A stretch of DNA of 48,185 nt from positions 1 through 48,185 of the forward strand of contig ML014253.1 in assembly GCA_003615045.1 (NCBI GenBank), in the 5' to 3' direction. Both the position numbers and the translations under genes were made by a program. Shown here piece by piece: positions 8,587 to 18,220 of the stretch. Numbering within the stretch: position 1 is the first letter of the stretch; each line of letters begins with the position of its first letter. The notes beneath the pieces were generated by a model. The model had not been told where the DNA came from and did not search any database. It saw nothing but the letters and a program-made list of their open reading frames with translations. The stretch comes from Caulochytrium protostelioides. Lineage: Eukaryota > Chytridiomycota > Caulochytriomycetes > Caulochytriales > Caulochytriaceae.

Positions 8587-11500
8587 TCACGTGTTCTGGA
8601 AGATAGTCAGAGCATCGTTTAGTGAGATATGATCAGTGATCCAGCGACGCGGCTGCACGGCGATCGAGTGGGCTGAATCGACTTGAAGCTCGACCAGATT
8701 CGGGCTATGGGCGCCCTGCGACAGGCCCAGGCGTAATGAGTACTCCCGCTCCTCGCCGCGGGCGTCGAGGCCTTGGTGACGCTCGTACAACTCAAAGGTG
8801 ATCTGGGACAGGTAGTCGAGCTCGTCGGTCGGCACCGAGGCCCGAGTGGCGAGCCCGGAGGTGAGGATGAAGTTCAGCAGACATATCACCTTGCTTTCCT
8901 TGGTAAAGTAGAGGCGCGTACACGGCTTGCTTTTGTCCTTGGCCGCGGCCGATAGATCGCCATACAATTGCTTCAGCAAAGCGCGGCAGTTCAAGCGGCC
9001 GATCTCGAATTTCTCCTGCAAATCTATCCCATATTCCTGAGGCGAAACGGTATCAAAAAGCACTTTTGAATGCAAGTACAGATCGCGCAGCAGTTCTGCG
9101 GCATTCATCTCGCCTGGCGACACGCTGTTCGTCTCGCTACGCGGCTCTTCATAGGACGGCGTCGACAGCACATTGTCATGGGAAGACCGGCGTGAGACCG
9201 AGCTGGGGCCGGACGGGTTGCCGAAGGGATAAGAGCGACCGGCGTCATCCTCCCACTTGCAAAGTTCTTCGGGGACCGGGTCAGCCTCAAGTTCGAGATC
9301 CAGTGACGACTCGTCCAAGCCAATTGAGCGTGAAGCCGTTCCCGGCGGCTGGAGATGAAGGTTGACGTTGAGAGCGAGCAAGGCCATGAGGAAGCGGCGG
9401 TTGTGGAGCAAATCAAACTTGAGCGAATCATACAACTCCGAGACTTTGCTCGGCTCAAACTGCGATCGCTCGCTATCAAGAATGTCACGAAAAAGCTTAT
9501 TCCAGCGTTCCATGAACAGTGTCGGCGTTTCGTTACAGCACCACCCAGGCTGCGCTTCGTAGAAAGGCTGGAGCGGCTTGAAGTTGCGCAGCATTCGCTG
9601 TCGGACCACAACCAACAGCTCGATCCAAATTCCGACACTGTTCAGTCCAATGAAGATAGACGAGTTCGACGGGACTGCGGTCTCCGCTGCCGGCAGGGGC
9701 ACAGTGCTCGCTTCGTCCAAGGTATCGCTCGCGCCAGCAATGCCCGCATCGGCCGGATTGGCAGTCATCGCCGTCATCGTTGTCGAGGCCGCTGTGACGC
9801 TAGTTGGCGTACGGGAGTGCCGAGCGCTTCCCAAGGGTTGACCCGGATTCATCAGCTCAAGCAGGCGCGCTTTCACGACATCCATTTGCTCCTTTGCGTT
9901 GTTGCTGTCGTCCAACATTTCCTTGTTGATGTTGATCTCGAATGGCGCTGGCATTGCTTCGCCCGTTTTCGCAGGCGACGTCATCGGGTCGGCCGGATCT
10001 GGCATCGATGAGAGATCCAGAAACGCGTTGCAAAACACCTGAGCGGTATCGGTGACCCGCGACTCCGAAGATGACCAGACTTGGACGTCTTTAAGCGTCT
10101 CACGGTTGATCAACAGGAGATCCTTCCTCATGTTTTCACCCAAATCGGTCGAGTGGTGGTATCCGCCGTGAGTAAACTCACCACCCCACTTGACGATGAG
10201 CTGAAGCTTGTCGAGCTGGCCCCCGTCCGATTTGGACCACGACGGCTTGATTTGGACCTTAGTGCCTGCAAGATGGCCCTTGGCCTTGAGGATCGCCTCG
10301 AGCTGACCAAGATGAACCGGATCCTCGAGCGACTCACTCTCGGCCTGTTTCGTAGCCGCCAGGACGGCGGACAGCTGTGCGGGCTTTTTCAAGACGACTT
10401 CTTCGCTCTTTCCACCGAGCAGCGCCACGAACGGCTCGCTTGAAAAATTAAACTTGAGCTTCAATTTCGGTGTTCGGTCGGCATGACGCATCACGGCCAC
10501 AAAAGCTTTGAGCTTCCACTGATTTTCAATACTGAGCTCTTTCACGAGCGAGACGGGACGCGTGCGCCCCGCGCGGAGAAACAGGTCAGACATGATGCGT
10601 GCGGCTTGATCGTAGTAGTGTTCGTTGCCCTTCACAAAGCTCCATCCATTTACATCAATGACATAGCTCTTGTCGTTGATGCGAAGCAAGTCAAAGCCGC
10701 AAACAGTCTGCTTGAATGCGCGGCACACCTTGCGGGCCATGTCCCGCTCGGCCGCGTTAAGCTCCGTGACATAACGAACCTCTTTGCCTTCCGGATTACG
10801 CTTGACAATCCCATCTATCACTGGCGATTTGCGCGTTTCCGCGTGAGCGAAATCCTCACCTAACGTGTAGACCTTGACGTCTTCGGCGTTGTCGACAGCA
10901 ATGAACTCCTCGTAGATATACGAACCGCTGGTCCGGACGTCGCGGATGTGCGGAACGAATTGCGAGCTTTTGTTGGCCACCTTGCGGAATAAGGCGCGCG
11001 CTCCACCGCCCTGTTTCTCGGGATAGTAGATGTGGATGTTATGGTCTTCACCCGAGACCGGCTTCTCGACAAAGGGCTTGGTCATGGTCTGATCACCAAC
11101 GCGGATGGTGTCCACATCAATCTGCTCGCTCTGCGCGAGAGGCCACGCCGAAGGGCTCATGTCAACGCCGAAGACGTGCTGGACTGTGTCGACCAGCTCC
11201 TGCGATAATGAGGGGACATCGTCCTTTTTGCATGTTGTCAGCCGTCGAGGTGTGGGCACATTAATGGTGTCCAGAATTTTGAGCACGGTGCGACGATCCA
11301 GTAGTAGCTCCTGGAACAGCAGATTGTTGATACACCACGGCCGGCGCAGTTTCACATACTTGGTGGCTTTATCGAGCGGAAATCCCGCCGAAAAGAAGGA
11401 AATGAAAAAATCGCACGACGGCCAGTGCTCGATGCTTTCATCCAGAATGACCTTGTCACCAAAGATGACGGCCTCGTAGAGGCCGGTGGCCAGTAGCCGC

Positions 11501-12012
11501 TGCAGAATATTCCGCATTGGTTTTGAACGGGCTTTCGTATCCATGGCACACACACCGATCACGAACTTTTTAGAGATGGCGCGGTACGCGTCCGCCAGAG
11601 CCTTCGTGTCGCTGTGGTGGCGCTCACGAGCCAGATCACTCACCGCCGTCACGGCCGAAATGGGCTGCTGGGGCCGGATCACGAAGGGACTGCCCGTTGC
11701 CGACGGGACCACCGTGCCGGAGGGCGTCACAGATGCTGGCGACAACTCCGGTCGCCGTGTGGCGGGTAGCGCGCCGGTTGGTCCATAAGAGCTGTCCGAA
11801 TCCGATAGGCGGGAACAGGCGTTCCCGCTTTCCGACTCGCCGCTGCCGTTGTGGTTGCTGCTGCCATTGCTATTGCTGCCGCAGGCATCGCCACTGCTGC
11901 TACTCTCGCCGCCGCCGCCGCTGCCCATCATCAAGCGAGCGAGCGATGGATGGACGGGCTTTGCCTGCGCGGCCGCATTGCCCGGCAGCGAGAGAGAGGC
12001 GTCTTCGTTCAT
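8587..12012 (-). CDS. VIP1: Inositol hexakisphosphate/diphosphoinositol kinase-phosphatase Vip1 (PPIP5K, Asp1)
   Basis: Uninterrupted 1141 residues from the ATG at 12012; yeast Vip1 is 1146. The frame extends further upstream but without an ATG. A Gly/Ser-rich leader of about 140 residues precedes an ATP-grasp kinase domain. That domain has FVIGVCAMDTKARSKPM, KPFVEKPVSGEDHNIHIYYP, a LFRKVANKSSQF segment and YVIDVNGWSFVKGNEHYYD. It makes 1- or 3-position pyrophosphates on InsP6/5-InsP7. A histidine-acid-phosphatase-like domain follows, starting at MRHADRTPK (about residue 509), with KWGGEFTHGG and LDYLSQITFELYE. The usual second histidine motif (TSESH in relatives) reads TKESK here, with Lys at 8890-8892. 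The kinase half looks intact, so kinase activity is expected; phosphatase activity is doubtful. It is cytosolic and links phosphate status, polarity and microtubule control in fungi. Confidence 0.97.
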   Translation of the reverse strand: MNEDASLSLPGNAAAQAKPVHPSLARLMMGSGGGGESSSSGDACGSNSNGSSNHNGSGESESGNACSRLSDSDSSYGPTGALPATRRPELSPASVTPSGTVVPSATGSPFVIRPQQPISAVTAVSDLARERHHSDTKALADAYRAISKKFVIGVCAMDTKARSKPMRNILQRLLATGLYEAVIFGDKVILDESIEHWPSCDFFISFFSAGFPLDKATKYVKLRRPWCINNLLFQELLLDRRTVLKILDTINVPTPRRLTTCKKDDVPSLSQELVDTVQHVFGVDMSPSAWPLAQSEQIDVDTIRVGDQTMTKPFVEKPVSGEDHNIHIYYPEKQGGGARALFRKVANKSSQFVPHIRDVRTSGSYIYEEFIAVDNAEDVKVYTLGEDFAHAETRKSPVIDGIVKRNPEGKEVRYVTELNAAERDMARKVCRAFKQTVCGFDLLRINDKSYVIDVNGWSFVKGNEHYYDQAARIMSDLFLRAGRTRPVSLVKELSIENQWKLKAFVAVMRHADRTPKLKLKFNFSSEPFVALLGGKSEEVVLKKPAQLSAVLAATKQAESESLEDPVHLGQLEAILKAKGHLAGTKVQIKPSWSKSDGGQLDKLQLIVKWGGEFTHGGYHHSTDLGENMRKDLLLINRETLKDVQVWSSSESRVTDTAQVFCNAFLDLSSMPDPADPMTSPAKTGEAMPAPFEININKEMLDDSNNAKEQMDVVKARLLELMNPGQPLGSARHSRTPTSVTAASTTMTAMTANPADAGIAGASDTLDEASTVPLPAAETAVPSNSSIFIGLNSVGIWIELLVVVRQRMLRNFKPLQPFYEAQPGWCCNETPTLFMERWNKLFRDILDSERSQFEPSKVSELYDSLKFDLLHNRRFLMALLALNVNLHLQPPGTASRSIGLDESSLDLELEADPVPEELCKWEDDAGRSYPFGNPSGPSSVSRRSSHDNVLSTPSYEEPRSETNSVSPGEMNAAELLRDLYLHSKVLFDTVSPQEYGIDLQEKFEIGRLNCRALLKQLYGDLSAAAKDKSKPCTRLYFTKESKVICLLNFILTSGLATRASVPTDELDYLSQITFELYERHQGLDARGEEREYSLRLGLSQGAHSPNLVELQVDSAHSIAVQPRRWITDHISLNDALTIFQNT

Positions 12013-13744
12013 GACCCCGGCCGCCGTGACAGCACACGAATGAGAAAGGGAGGGCACTCGGCAACGTTTGGGAAGGTCAGATGACAACGTCAATCAAACG
12101 AGATTATTCAGGGTCCGAAAGGTGGGTGCGGTCCACACCACGTCGCTGTTTGCTTCAGCACCAGCGCCAGCGTCGGCAGCAGCGAAAAGGGGGTTGCCAG
12201 CGGGTGGAGATTGACCGTCGACTTTCGCGTCGATGGTCGCCGCTGGGCAAGGGAACCACACAACATAATGAATTAGACACGGATGGCCGCAAAAAAAGTG
12301 ACGGCGCAGCCTTTTCGACGTGGTTACATTCAGCTGCAAGCGACGTCAGCTTGCCAACGGCCATCGGAGTTGCCGCAGCACCGCGGTGATTGGCAGCGCC
12401 CCGCATCGCCTCGAAGCCCGCGCGGGCACGAAGAGTGTTATCCTGCGCAGGCCATCTCTGACCTCGCCCGCCAGGTGGCCGAACCAGCCAGGTGGCTGGG
12501 GGCAGCGCACACGTGATGTATGGCGCCACGAGTACGGGCACCGGGCTTGCCTCCATCGGCAGAGCTTGCGGAGTGGACGAGGGCGAGAAAGAGAGCTCGA
12601 TCGCTTAGCCCTCTATCGATCCCGATGCTCGTCCGACCGTTGGAAAACCGCGACAAGCATAGCGGTAGGGCTCACGGGAAGAAATAAAACAATGTGATTA
12701 ATATTAACACATGACCCCGAAGGGAACAAGTCGTTTCTGACGGCGCCGTCAAGACCATTTATCCGAGCGGTTTCCAGAAAGTTTGTCAACCACGGAACGC
12801 GTGCGCTACAAGGGCCTGGGGGGACAGCCCATTGCGGCGCTGCCGCCTTCCGTGCTCACCCTGCCGCGCCATCCTGCGAAGCAGACGCCGCATCTCGCCT
12901 CGCCGCTGGCGGCGCAAGCATCGAACGCAATGAAGGACACCGCGGACACTGCCAGCCCGGCGAGCGTGCGAATCCGTCAGGCCGATTGGTGAGTGTAACG
13001 TTACGAGACGACGAGGATGGCGCGATTCGGGTTGCGTCAACTCCTTGGGCACACAACTCCCGAACAGCCTTCTTCCGTCGACCAACCGGCGATCATCTCG
13101 CTGCTGGCAGAATCCTATTATTTGACTGTGATATACCCGAGCCACTGAATGGAAACACCTCGCAATACATGTCGCAGTTCATCAAATTGCGGTGATTATT
13201 GGAGTCGCACCGCAACAGGTCTCTGACCGCAGCCGCCTTGCGTTTCTGGTGTTTGAGCCAGTGCTAGACTGATGCTGTAGCAGCCGCAAGCTCGCCTTGC
13301 GCATGAACTTCATGATGGGGCACATGTGGCAAGCAAGCTGACAGTTCAAGAGGCCACTGGGAGACAGGCAAGTGTCACAAGTCACTTGCACGACGATAGC
13401 GATTTGCCCAATGGTTCGGTTCCGTCCCCTTTGCACTCTCTCAGTCAGCAACCCTTCTTGCTGAACAGTTATTCTATGGCTCCCTCATACTCATCCGCAA
13501 CCGCCGCCCACGACTTCCAGAGGTAAATGGTGATAGTTAAAGAATGAAATTTAAAGCGTACAGAAATTAGACAACTCGAGAGAATGCGAATGAAGGGAAA
13601 GCTGTGAAGATTGAGGACCTAAACAGAAGGCATGTTATATATGATTGAACGCAATACCGTGAGGTCCGAACACATGACCAGAAGAGATGTGATGGTTCGG
13701 ACAGCGGATGACCAGGGCTTGAACCTCCTGAAATCTAGTTATCT
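12013..13744. other. Intergenic, 1.7 kb, no supported gene
   Basis: Several short open frames occur on both strands. None has an ATG start, a recognisable domain and sensible splice sites together. The most gene-like is a plus-strand stretch at about 12741-12990 followed by a good donor (TTG|GTGAGT), but it lacks an ATG and any family similarity. The VIP1 promoter should lie in the left part. The region right of 13540 is AT-richer and looks like 3' flank of the repeat-protein gene. Confidence 0.5.
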
Positions 13745-16700
13745 TCAGTTAACCTGCTGGGCATAACGGTATAAGTCGAGAAGCTCCTCATCCGAATAGT
13801 CTGCAAACTGGTTTTGGCTGTCTAATACAGCAAGTGCTTGCTTGATCTTCTCCAGTTGGGCCTCATCCTCGACGCCTGCATCATGAATGGCGATGATCTC
13901 CTCGTCGTCCATCTTCTTGGCCTCAGGATGCTGCTGACGCACACTGTTTATGATAACTTGCTCCTCGGCCAGGCCAGCTTCGTAGTGTCGAAGGATCTCA
14001 TCATCGCTCATATTGACTGCTTCGGGGACTGAACGACGCGTTTCTCTAACAATCTCGGCTTCGTCCGCTAATTGAATGATTTCCTCGTCAGAAAGATCAT
14101 CCAGCTGATAGGCTTTACGAAGCCTGTCAATGTATACTTGCTCCTCCACCAAACCAGCGTCATGGACCTTCAGGACTTCAGCGTCGCTCATTTCAGCGGC
14201 TTCATGGAGGTCGAGGCGAATGCTCCTTAAAATCGATTCCTCTTCGGCGAGGCCAGCATCATGCTTCGTAATGATCTCATCTTCGCTCATGAAGGCCGCC
14301 TCAGGCACCGCTTCACGAATGTCCGCAATGATTTGCTTCTCCTCGGCGAGGCCGGCTTCATGAGCTTGAACAATTTCGTCATAGCTGAGGCCACGGGACT
14401 CAAGCGCATTTTCCATGATGTGGTCGATTGCGTCTTCAAGGGCCATGTAATCGTCATACTGCTGCACAATTTCCTCATCATTGAGGTCCTCAGCTTCAGC
14501 TACCTGCTCGCGTACTTTGCGCACTATAGATCGCTCTTCGGTGAGACCTGCGTAATACCCTGCGATAATTTGATCATCGGTGGCATCGAATAGTTCAGGC
14601 ACATGTTCGCGGATTAATTCTACTATCGCCTGATCATCCGCGGGCATGCCGCGCGAACTCAAAGGCTCCTCGGGGACGTTGGCTAACAGCGATACCTCCT
14701 GCTTCGTATTCGACTCCAGACTATGCTCCTCGCTGGCAACGGCGTCGTGAATCTCAATAATTTCTTCGTTGCTATACTCAGCCGCCTCCGGGATGCTTTC
14801 GCGAATTTCGGCAACGATTGCCTGCTCCACAGCCAGGCCGGCATCATAAAATTCGATGATTCGGTTATCGTTCATCTGAGCGACTTCATCAGGCAAGCTT
14901 TGGCGAAGGGTGTTGATAATTGCCACTTCCTCGGCCACGCCGGCATCGTGAAGCTCGATAATCTCATCATGAGACATCTGAGCCGCTTCAGGAACGCGGT
15001 CGCGAATGGCGGCGACCACTTGCTGCTCTTCAACAACCCCTGCATCGTAAGCAGCAATGATCTCTTCGTCACTGAGGTAAGCGAGGTCGAGAGCATTCTG
15101 ACGAGTCGTCAAAATGATATCTTCTTCCTTGGCCATGCCGGCATCGTGAAGATCAATGATTTCGTCGTCACTCATATGAGCGACTTCTGGCAAACTCTCA
15201 CGAAGGATGTCGATGATCACCTGCTCTTCAGCGAGGCCGGCGTCGTGAAGGGTGATAATATCCTCATCCAGCATGTCGGCAGCCTGGGGCATTTCCTTGC
15301 GAGCGGTCGTAATGATGCTATGCTCATCAGCGAGACCTGCATCGTGGGCAGCAATGATTTGATCATCGTTGAGATCGGCGAGGTCGGGGGCGTGCTCGCG
15401 GGCTATCGAGACAATCTTTTCTTCCTCGGCCATACCGGCATCGTGTAGCTCGATAATCTCAACATGAGACATTTGAGCCGCTTCAGGAACGCTGTCACGA
15501 ATGGCAGCAACAATGTGCAGCTCTTCAGCAACACCGGCATCGTGGGCAGCAATGATCTCCTCGTCACTGAGATAGTTGAGGTCAGAAGCGCTCTCACGAA
15601 CCGTCGAAATAATGGATTGCTCCTTAGCGACGCCGGCGTCGTACGCGGACAAGATTTCATCGTCACTCAGTTCAGTTCCGGGAGGCAGGTCTCGACGGGC
15701 CGCTTCGAGGATGATTTCCTCTTCAGCTGCACCGTCATCGTAAATTTTCATGATTTCTTCGTCGCTCAGATGAGTTGTTTCATGCATGTTTGCACGCGCT
15801 GTGGCAATGATATACTGCTCCTCGGCCAAGCCAGCATCGTACTGCTCCAGGATCTCCTCATCGCTCAAGTCGACGGCCTCGGGCAACGACTCGCGGGCTA
15901 TAGCGATGATCCGCTCCTCTTCCTGGAGTCCAGCATCGTGTAATGTAATGATGTCATCATCGCTCATCATCGCGGCTTCATCAGCCGCCTCAGTGACTGC
16001 GGCGATGATCAACTCTTCCTGCTCGAGGCCTTCGTCGTGAAGTTGAATCAACTGGTCATCACTCAGAGCGGCGAGATCACGGTCGCCTTCCAAAACGGCA
16101 TTATGGCGAATCACCTGAGCAATCTCCTCGTCAGCTCGAAGCTCGGCCTCGTACCAATCATAAAGCTCCTGATCGCTCATAACTCTGAGTCGGCCTACAT
16201 CGTCGGCGAGCGCAATTTCTTCGCGGAGAACAGAAATTACTTGTCGCCGACTTGCCATATTCTGCGATGAGACATTGCTCTGATTTGTCTCTGCTTCAGC
16301 TCCAGTAGCGGTGCCGGATAACTCAGCTTCTACAGCAGCCAGAAGCGAGTCTTTTCGTTCGTACTTGCTCGGAGGCGCTTCGCTAGCCGACATGACGGCT
16401 TCAGGCGCCGGGAACGAATCGTGGACCACCTGTGGTGTGTTGAGAAAGTCCTTAGCAACATCGTACGTGTCGGTGCTGAGCATTGTGCTCCAATCCATGG
16501 AATTCATGGGAAATGTCATTTTGGAGAGAACATCATGGACGGGCCCGGCACCGTTCTGATACACATGGTAGAAACATGCGGCGACCGCCAGTATAGCGGA
16601 TAGAGTCAAAACCCGCTGGGGCGTAAGCTTGATACTCACATCTTCGAGGTTGTCCGAAAGCACAGCAGAGTGTCGCTGAATCTGAGGGTTTTGGGCTTGC

Positions 16701-16771
16701 TTGTCAACGCGCTCGATCATCTTCTTATTGCGCCGGCGAGGCCGTTCGGCCGCCGTGCCGCTAGTCGGCAT
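13745..16771 (-). CDS. Acidic 33-residue tandem-repeat protein with one N-terminal membrane segment
   Basis: One frame of 1008 residues from the ATG at 16771; the frame above it has no ATG. A basic N-terminus (RPRRRNKK) is followed by a single hydrophobic helix at about residues 54-71 (VLTLSAILAVAACFYHVY), a signal-anchor arrangement. From about residue 198 to the end the protein is an array of roughly 24 units of 33 residues. The typical unit is LSDEEIIAAHDAGVAEE followed by about 16 residues ending in PEAA. Units are strongly acidic and should form pairs of amphipathic helices, so an elongated alpha-solenoid or rod is likely. Units near the middle are degenerate and one is shortened. The basic-inside rule suggests a cytosolic N-terminus and a lumenal or extracellular array. 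I do not recognise the family; adhesion, ion binding or scaffolding are only guesses. Confidence 0.85.
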   Translation of the reverse strand: MPTSGTAAERPRRRNKKMIERVDKQAQNPQIQRHSAVLSDNLEDVSIKLTPQRVLTLSAILAVAACFYHVYQNGAGPVHDVLSKMTFPMNSMDWSTMLSTDTYDVAKDFLNTPQVVHDSFPAPEAVMSASEAPPSKYERKDSLLAAVEAELSGTATGAEAETNQSNVSSQNMASRRQVISVLREEIALADDVGRLRVMSDQELYDWYEAELRADEEIAQVIRHNAVLEGDRDLAALSDDQLIQLHDEGLEQEELIIAAVTEAADEAAMMSDDDIITLHDAGLQEEERIIAIARESLPEAVDLSDEEILEQYDAGLAEEQYIIATARANMHETTHLSDEEIMKIYDDGAAEEEIILEAARRDLPPGTELSDDEILSAYDAGVAKEQSIISTVRESASDLNYLSDEEIIAAHDAGVAEELHIVAAIRDSVPEAAQMSHVEIIELHDAGMAEEEKIVSIAREHAPDLADLNDDQIIAAHDAGLADEHSIITTARKEMPQAADMLDEDIITLHDAGLAEEQVIIDILRESLPEVAHMSDDEIIDLHDAGMAKEEDIILTTRQNALDLAYLSDEEIIAAYDAGVVEEQQVVAAIRDRVPEAAQMSHDEIIELHDAGVAEEVAIINTLRQSLPDEVAQMNDNRIIEFYDAGLAVEQAIVAEIRESIPEAAEYSNEEIIEIHDAVASEEHSLESNTKQEVSLLANVPEEPLSSRGMPADDQAIVELIREHVPELFDATDDQIIAGYYAGLTEERSIVRKVREQVAEAEDLNDEEIVQQYDDYMALEDAIDHIMENALESRGLSYDEIVQAHEAGLAEEKQIIADIREAVPEAAFMSEDEIITKHDAGLAEEESILRSIRLDLHEAAEMSDAEVLKVHDAGLVEEQVYIDRLRKAYQLDDLSDEEIIQLADEAEIVRETRRSVPEAVNMSDDEILRHYEAGLAEEQVIINSVRQQHPEAKKMDDEEIIAIHDAGVEDEAQLEKIKQALAVLDSQNQFADYSDEELLDLYRYAQQVN
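13760..16180 (-). repeat. Array of about 24 coding repeats, 99-bp period
   Basis: The 33-residue units of the acidic protein correspond to a 99-bp DNA period. Units 7-8 and 12-13 are more alike than neighbours are: AAIRDSVPEAAQMSH recurs as AAIRDRVPEAAQMSH. This points to a later block duplication of about five units (495 bp) on top of the basic period. Units 15-16 are degenerate and unit 22 is short. Confidence 0.85.
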
Positions 16772-17384
16772 TGTGCGGATCTGGGCGGGTGAGAGAGGGA
16801 CGACACGACTTGTGGGCTTACGGGAAAGGCTGATCAAGAAAACCTTGTAGACACAGCGATGGGAGGTTTTCGTATGTACACAGGGCAGAAACTCGGGATC
16901 CGGAGAGTAAGCTTGCTACAGTCGTGTTTTCAGCGTCGCATCCCATCAACAAGATTCAACCAGGCCTTCGCCTGCCTAGCTATGCTGGCTTCACAAGCAA
17001 TCGCCTTATATATTGGGCCGACGTATTTGGCGCAATGCATGGAAACGAAATGGTGGCGTTACACGACACAGACAAGACGGACCATTACGCCTTCCACCGA
17101 AACGTTGCGACTAATCATGAATGAAGACCTTTGTAACAATTTTGTCTACTCGGATCTGCTTGCTCACCCATGGCTGCGGCCATCGCGTCCCCTGATGGCG
17201 CATGTGCAGACGTCTACAGACCAAACAGGGACGATAAAAAGGCGCCTCGCCGGCCCGTCCGAAAATTTTTTATAAAGAAAATCAAAATAGATATAAAAGG
17301 CGCCACAGCAAAAACGCTTGCGTCGTGCCTCGACGTACCCCAGAGCGGTCGATATTCATTCAAGAACGTACAGGTCCACCCTGA
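16772..17384. other. Intergenic, upstream of the repeat-protein gene
   Basis: The region holds the repeat-protein promoter on the minus strand and the far 3' flank of the Fanzor copy. Short AT-rich patches occur at about 17262-17300. I see no gene. Confidence 0.5.
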
Positions 17385-18220
17385 CCGACCTAACACGCAC
17401 CATCCCCTCCATGGTGCCCCCGAGGGTTCCCCCACAGAGGCAGTAGCGCATTCGGTTCATCTCCGGATGAGGTTGCCGATCTTGGGCTGCCGCGAAGCTT
17501 GCCCCGAGATGCGGCACAGCGTCTCAGGTCTGACGGGTAAGGCCAGACAGTGTCGGATGTTCAGCGCGGCAATGAGACCGCGGTTCACAAACTTGCCGTT
17601 GGTGGCTTCACTCCACAGCAAACCTGGGACCATGGTACCCTGGCGCCGGCGTTGACCAGGTTTCAAGACCACATATGTCTGGGCATACACCCGGGTCTTG
17701 CGGACCCGGTTGACCGGCATCGGCGAGGCCGGGTGGGTGCTCGCCTGGGTCCTGTGAACTAGGATGGTTGCCGTCGGCGCGGTCGAGGGAGCGCCCGCCC
17801 GGAACGCGCGAGAGATCGGCACGGCCGTCGAGTCTCGGGTTTTCCCCTTGGTCAAGATCTGATTCGTCTCAGCATGCACCTGAATCGATCGGAACTCGTC
17901 GACCAGGACGGTGCGGAAACACCTGGGCACACGGCCGCTACGGGCGAGCTGTTGGAACGGCGATCTCGCCCTTGCCTCCAGGGGCAAATATGGAGGCGCC
18001 ATAGCCATCATCGGCTTCATCTCCGTGGCTGCCCCCCCGGCGACGCGGTTCAAGAACTGGGCAAACACGCGCTGCTTGCCGCTGTACAGCCGCAAGCTCT
18101 GGCGTGCCCAGCGTGGCTTCTAGTACTCGGTCCGCAGCGGTTCGAACGCAGCGAGCCATACATCCAGGAATCGGTGGTGCGCGGCGAGCGCTGTGCCTTT
18201 GGAGCTCACCGTCCCCAGCT
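17385..18220 (-). pseudogene. Fanzor (TnpB-like RNA-guided nuclease family) pseudogene, C-terminal half
   Basis: On the minus strand the order of Fanzor marks is right. First comes an Arg-rich helix region (SLRLYSGKQRVFAQFLNR). Next is a GASIFAPGGKGEIAVPTAR segment in a neighbouring frame. TVLVDEFRS follows; DEFR/DEFRT is the RuvC-II region motif of Fanzor. Last is GLLWSEATNGKFVNRGLIAA just before LNI, the RuvC-III end. In that motif the catalytic acidic position has become Gly (NRGL against NRDL at 8.2 kb). The reading frame changes at least once and contains a stop, so the gene is dead. RuvC-I and the N-terminal domains are absent, because the sequence to the right of 18220 is a fragment of the coiled-coil gene. 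About 170 bp of 3' flank match the 8.2-kb copy. Active relatives cut DNA with a guide RNA made from the element's end; I could not identify such an RNA here. Confidence 0.8.

Noticed and set aside
12741-12990. Plus-strand frame followed by a good splice donor
   Set aside because: No ATG, no family similarity, and none of the nearby acceptors yields a recognisable continuation.
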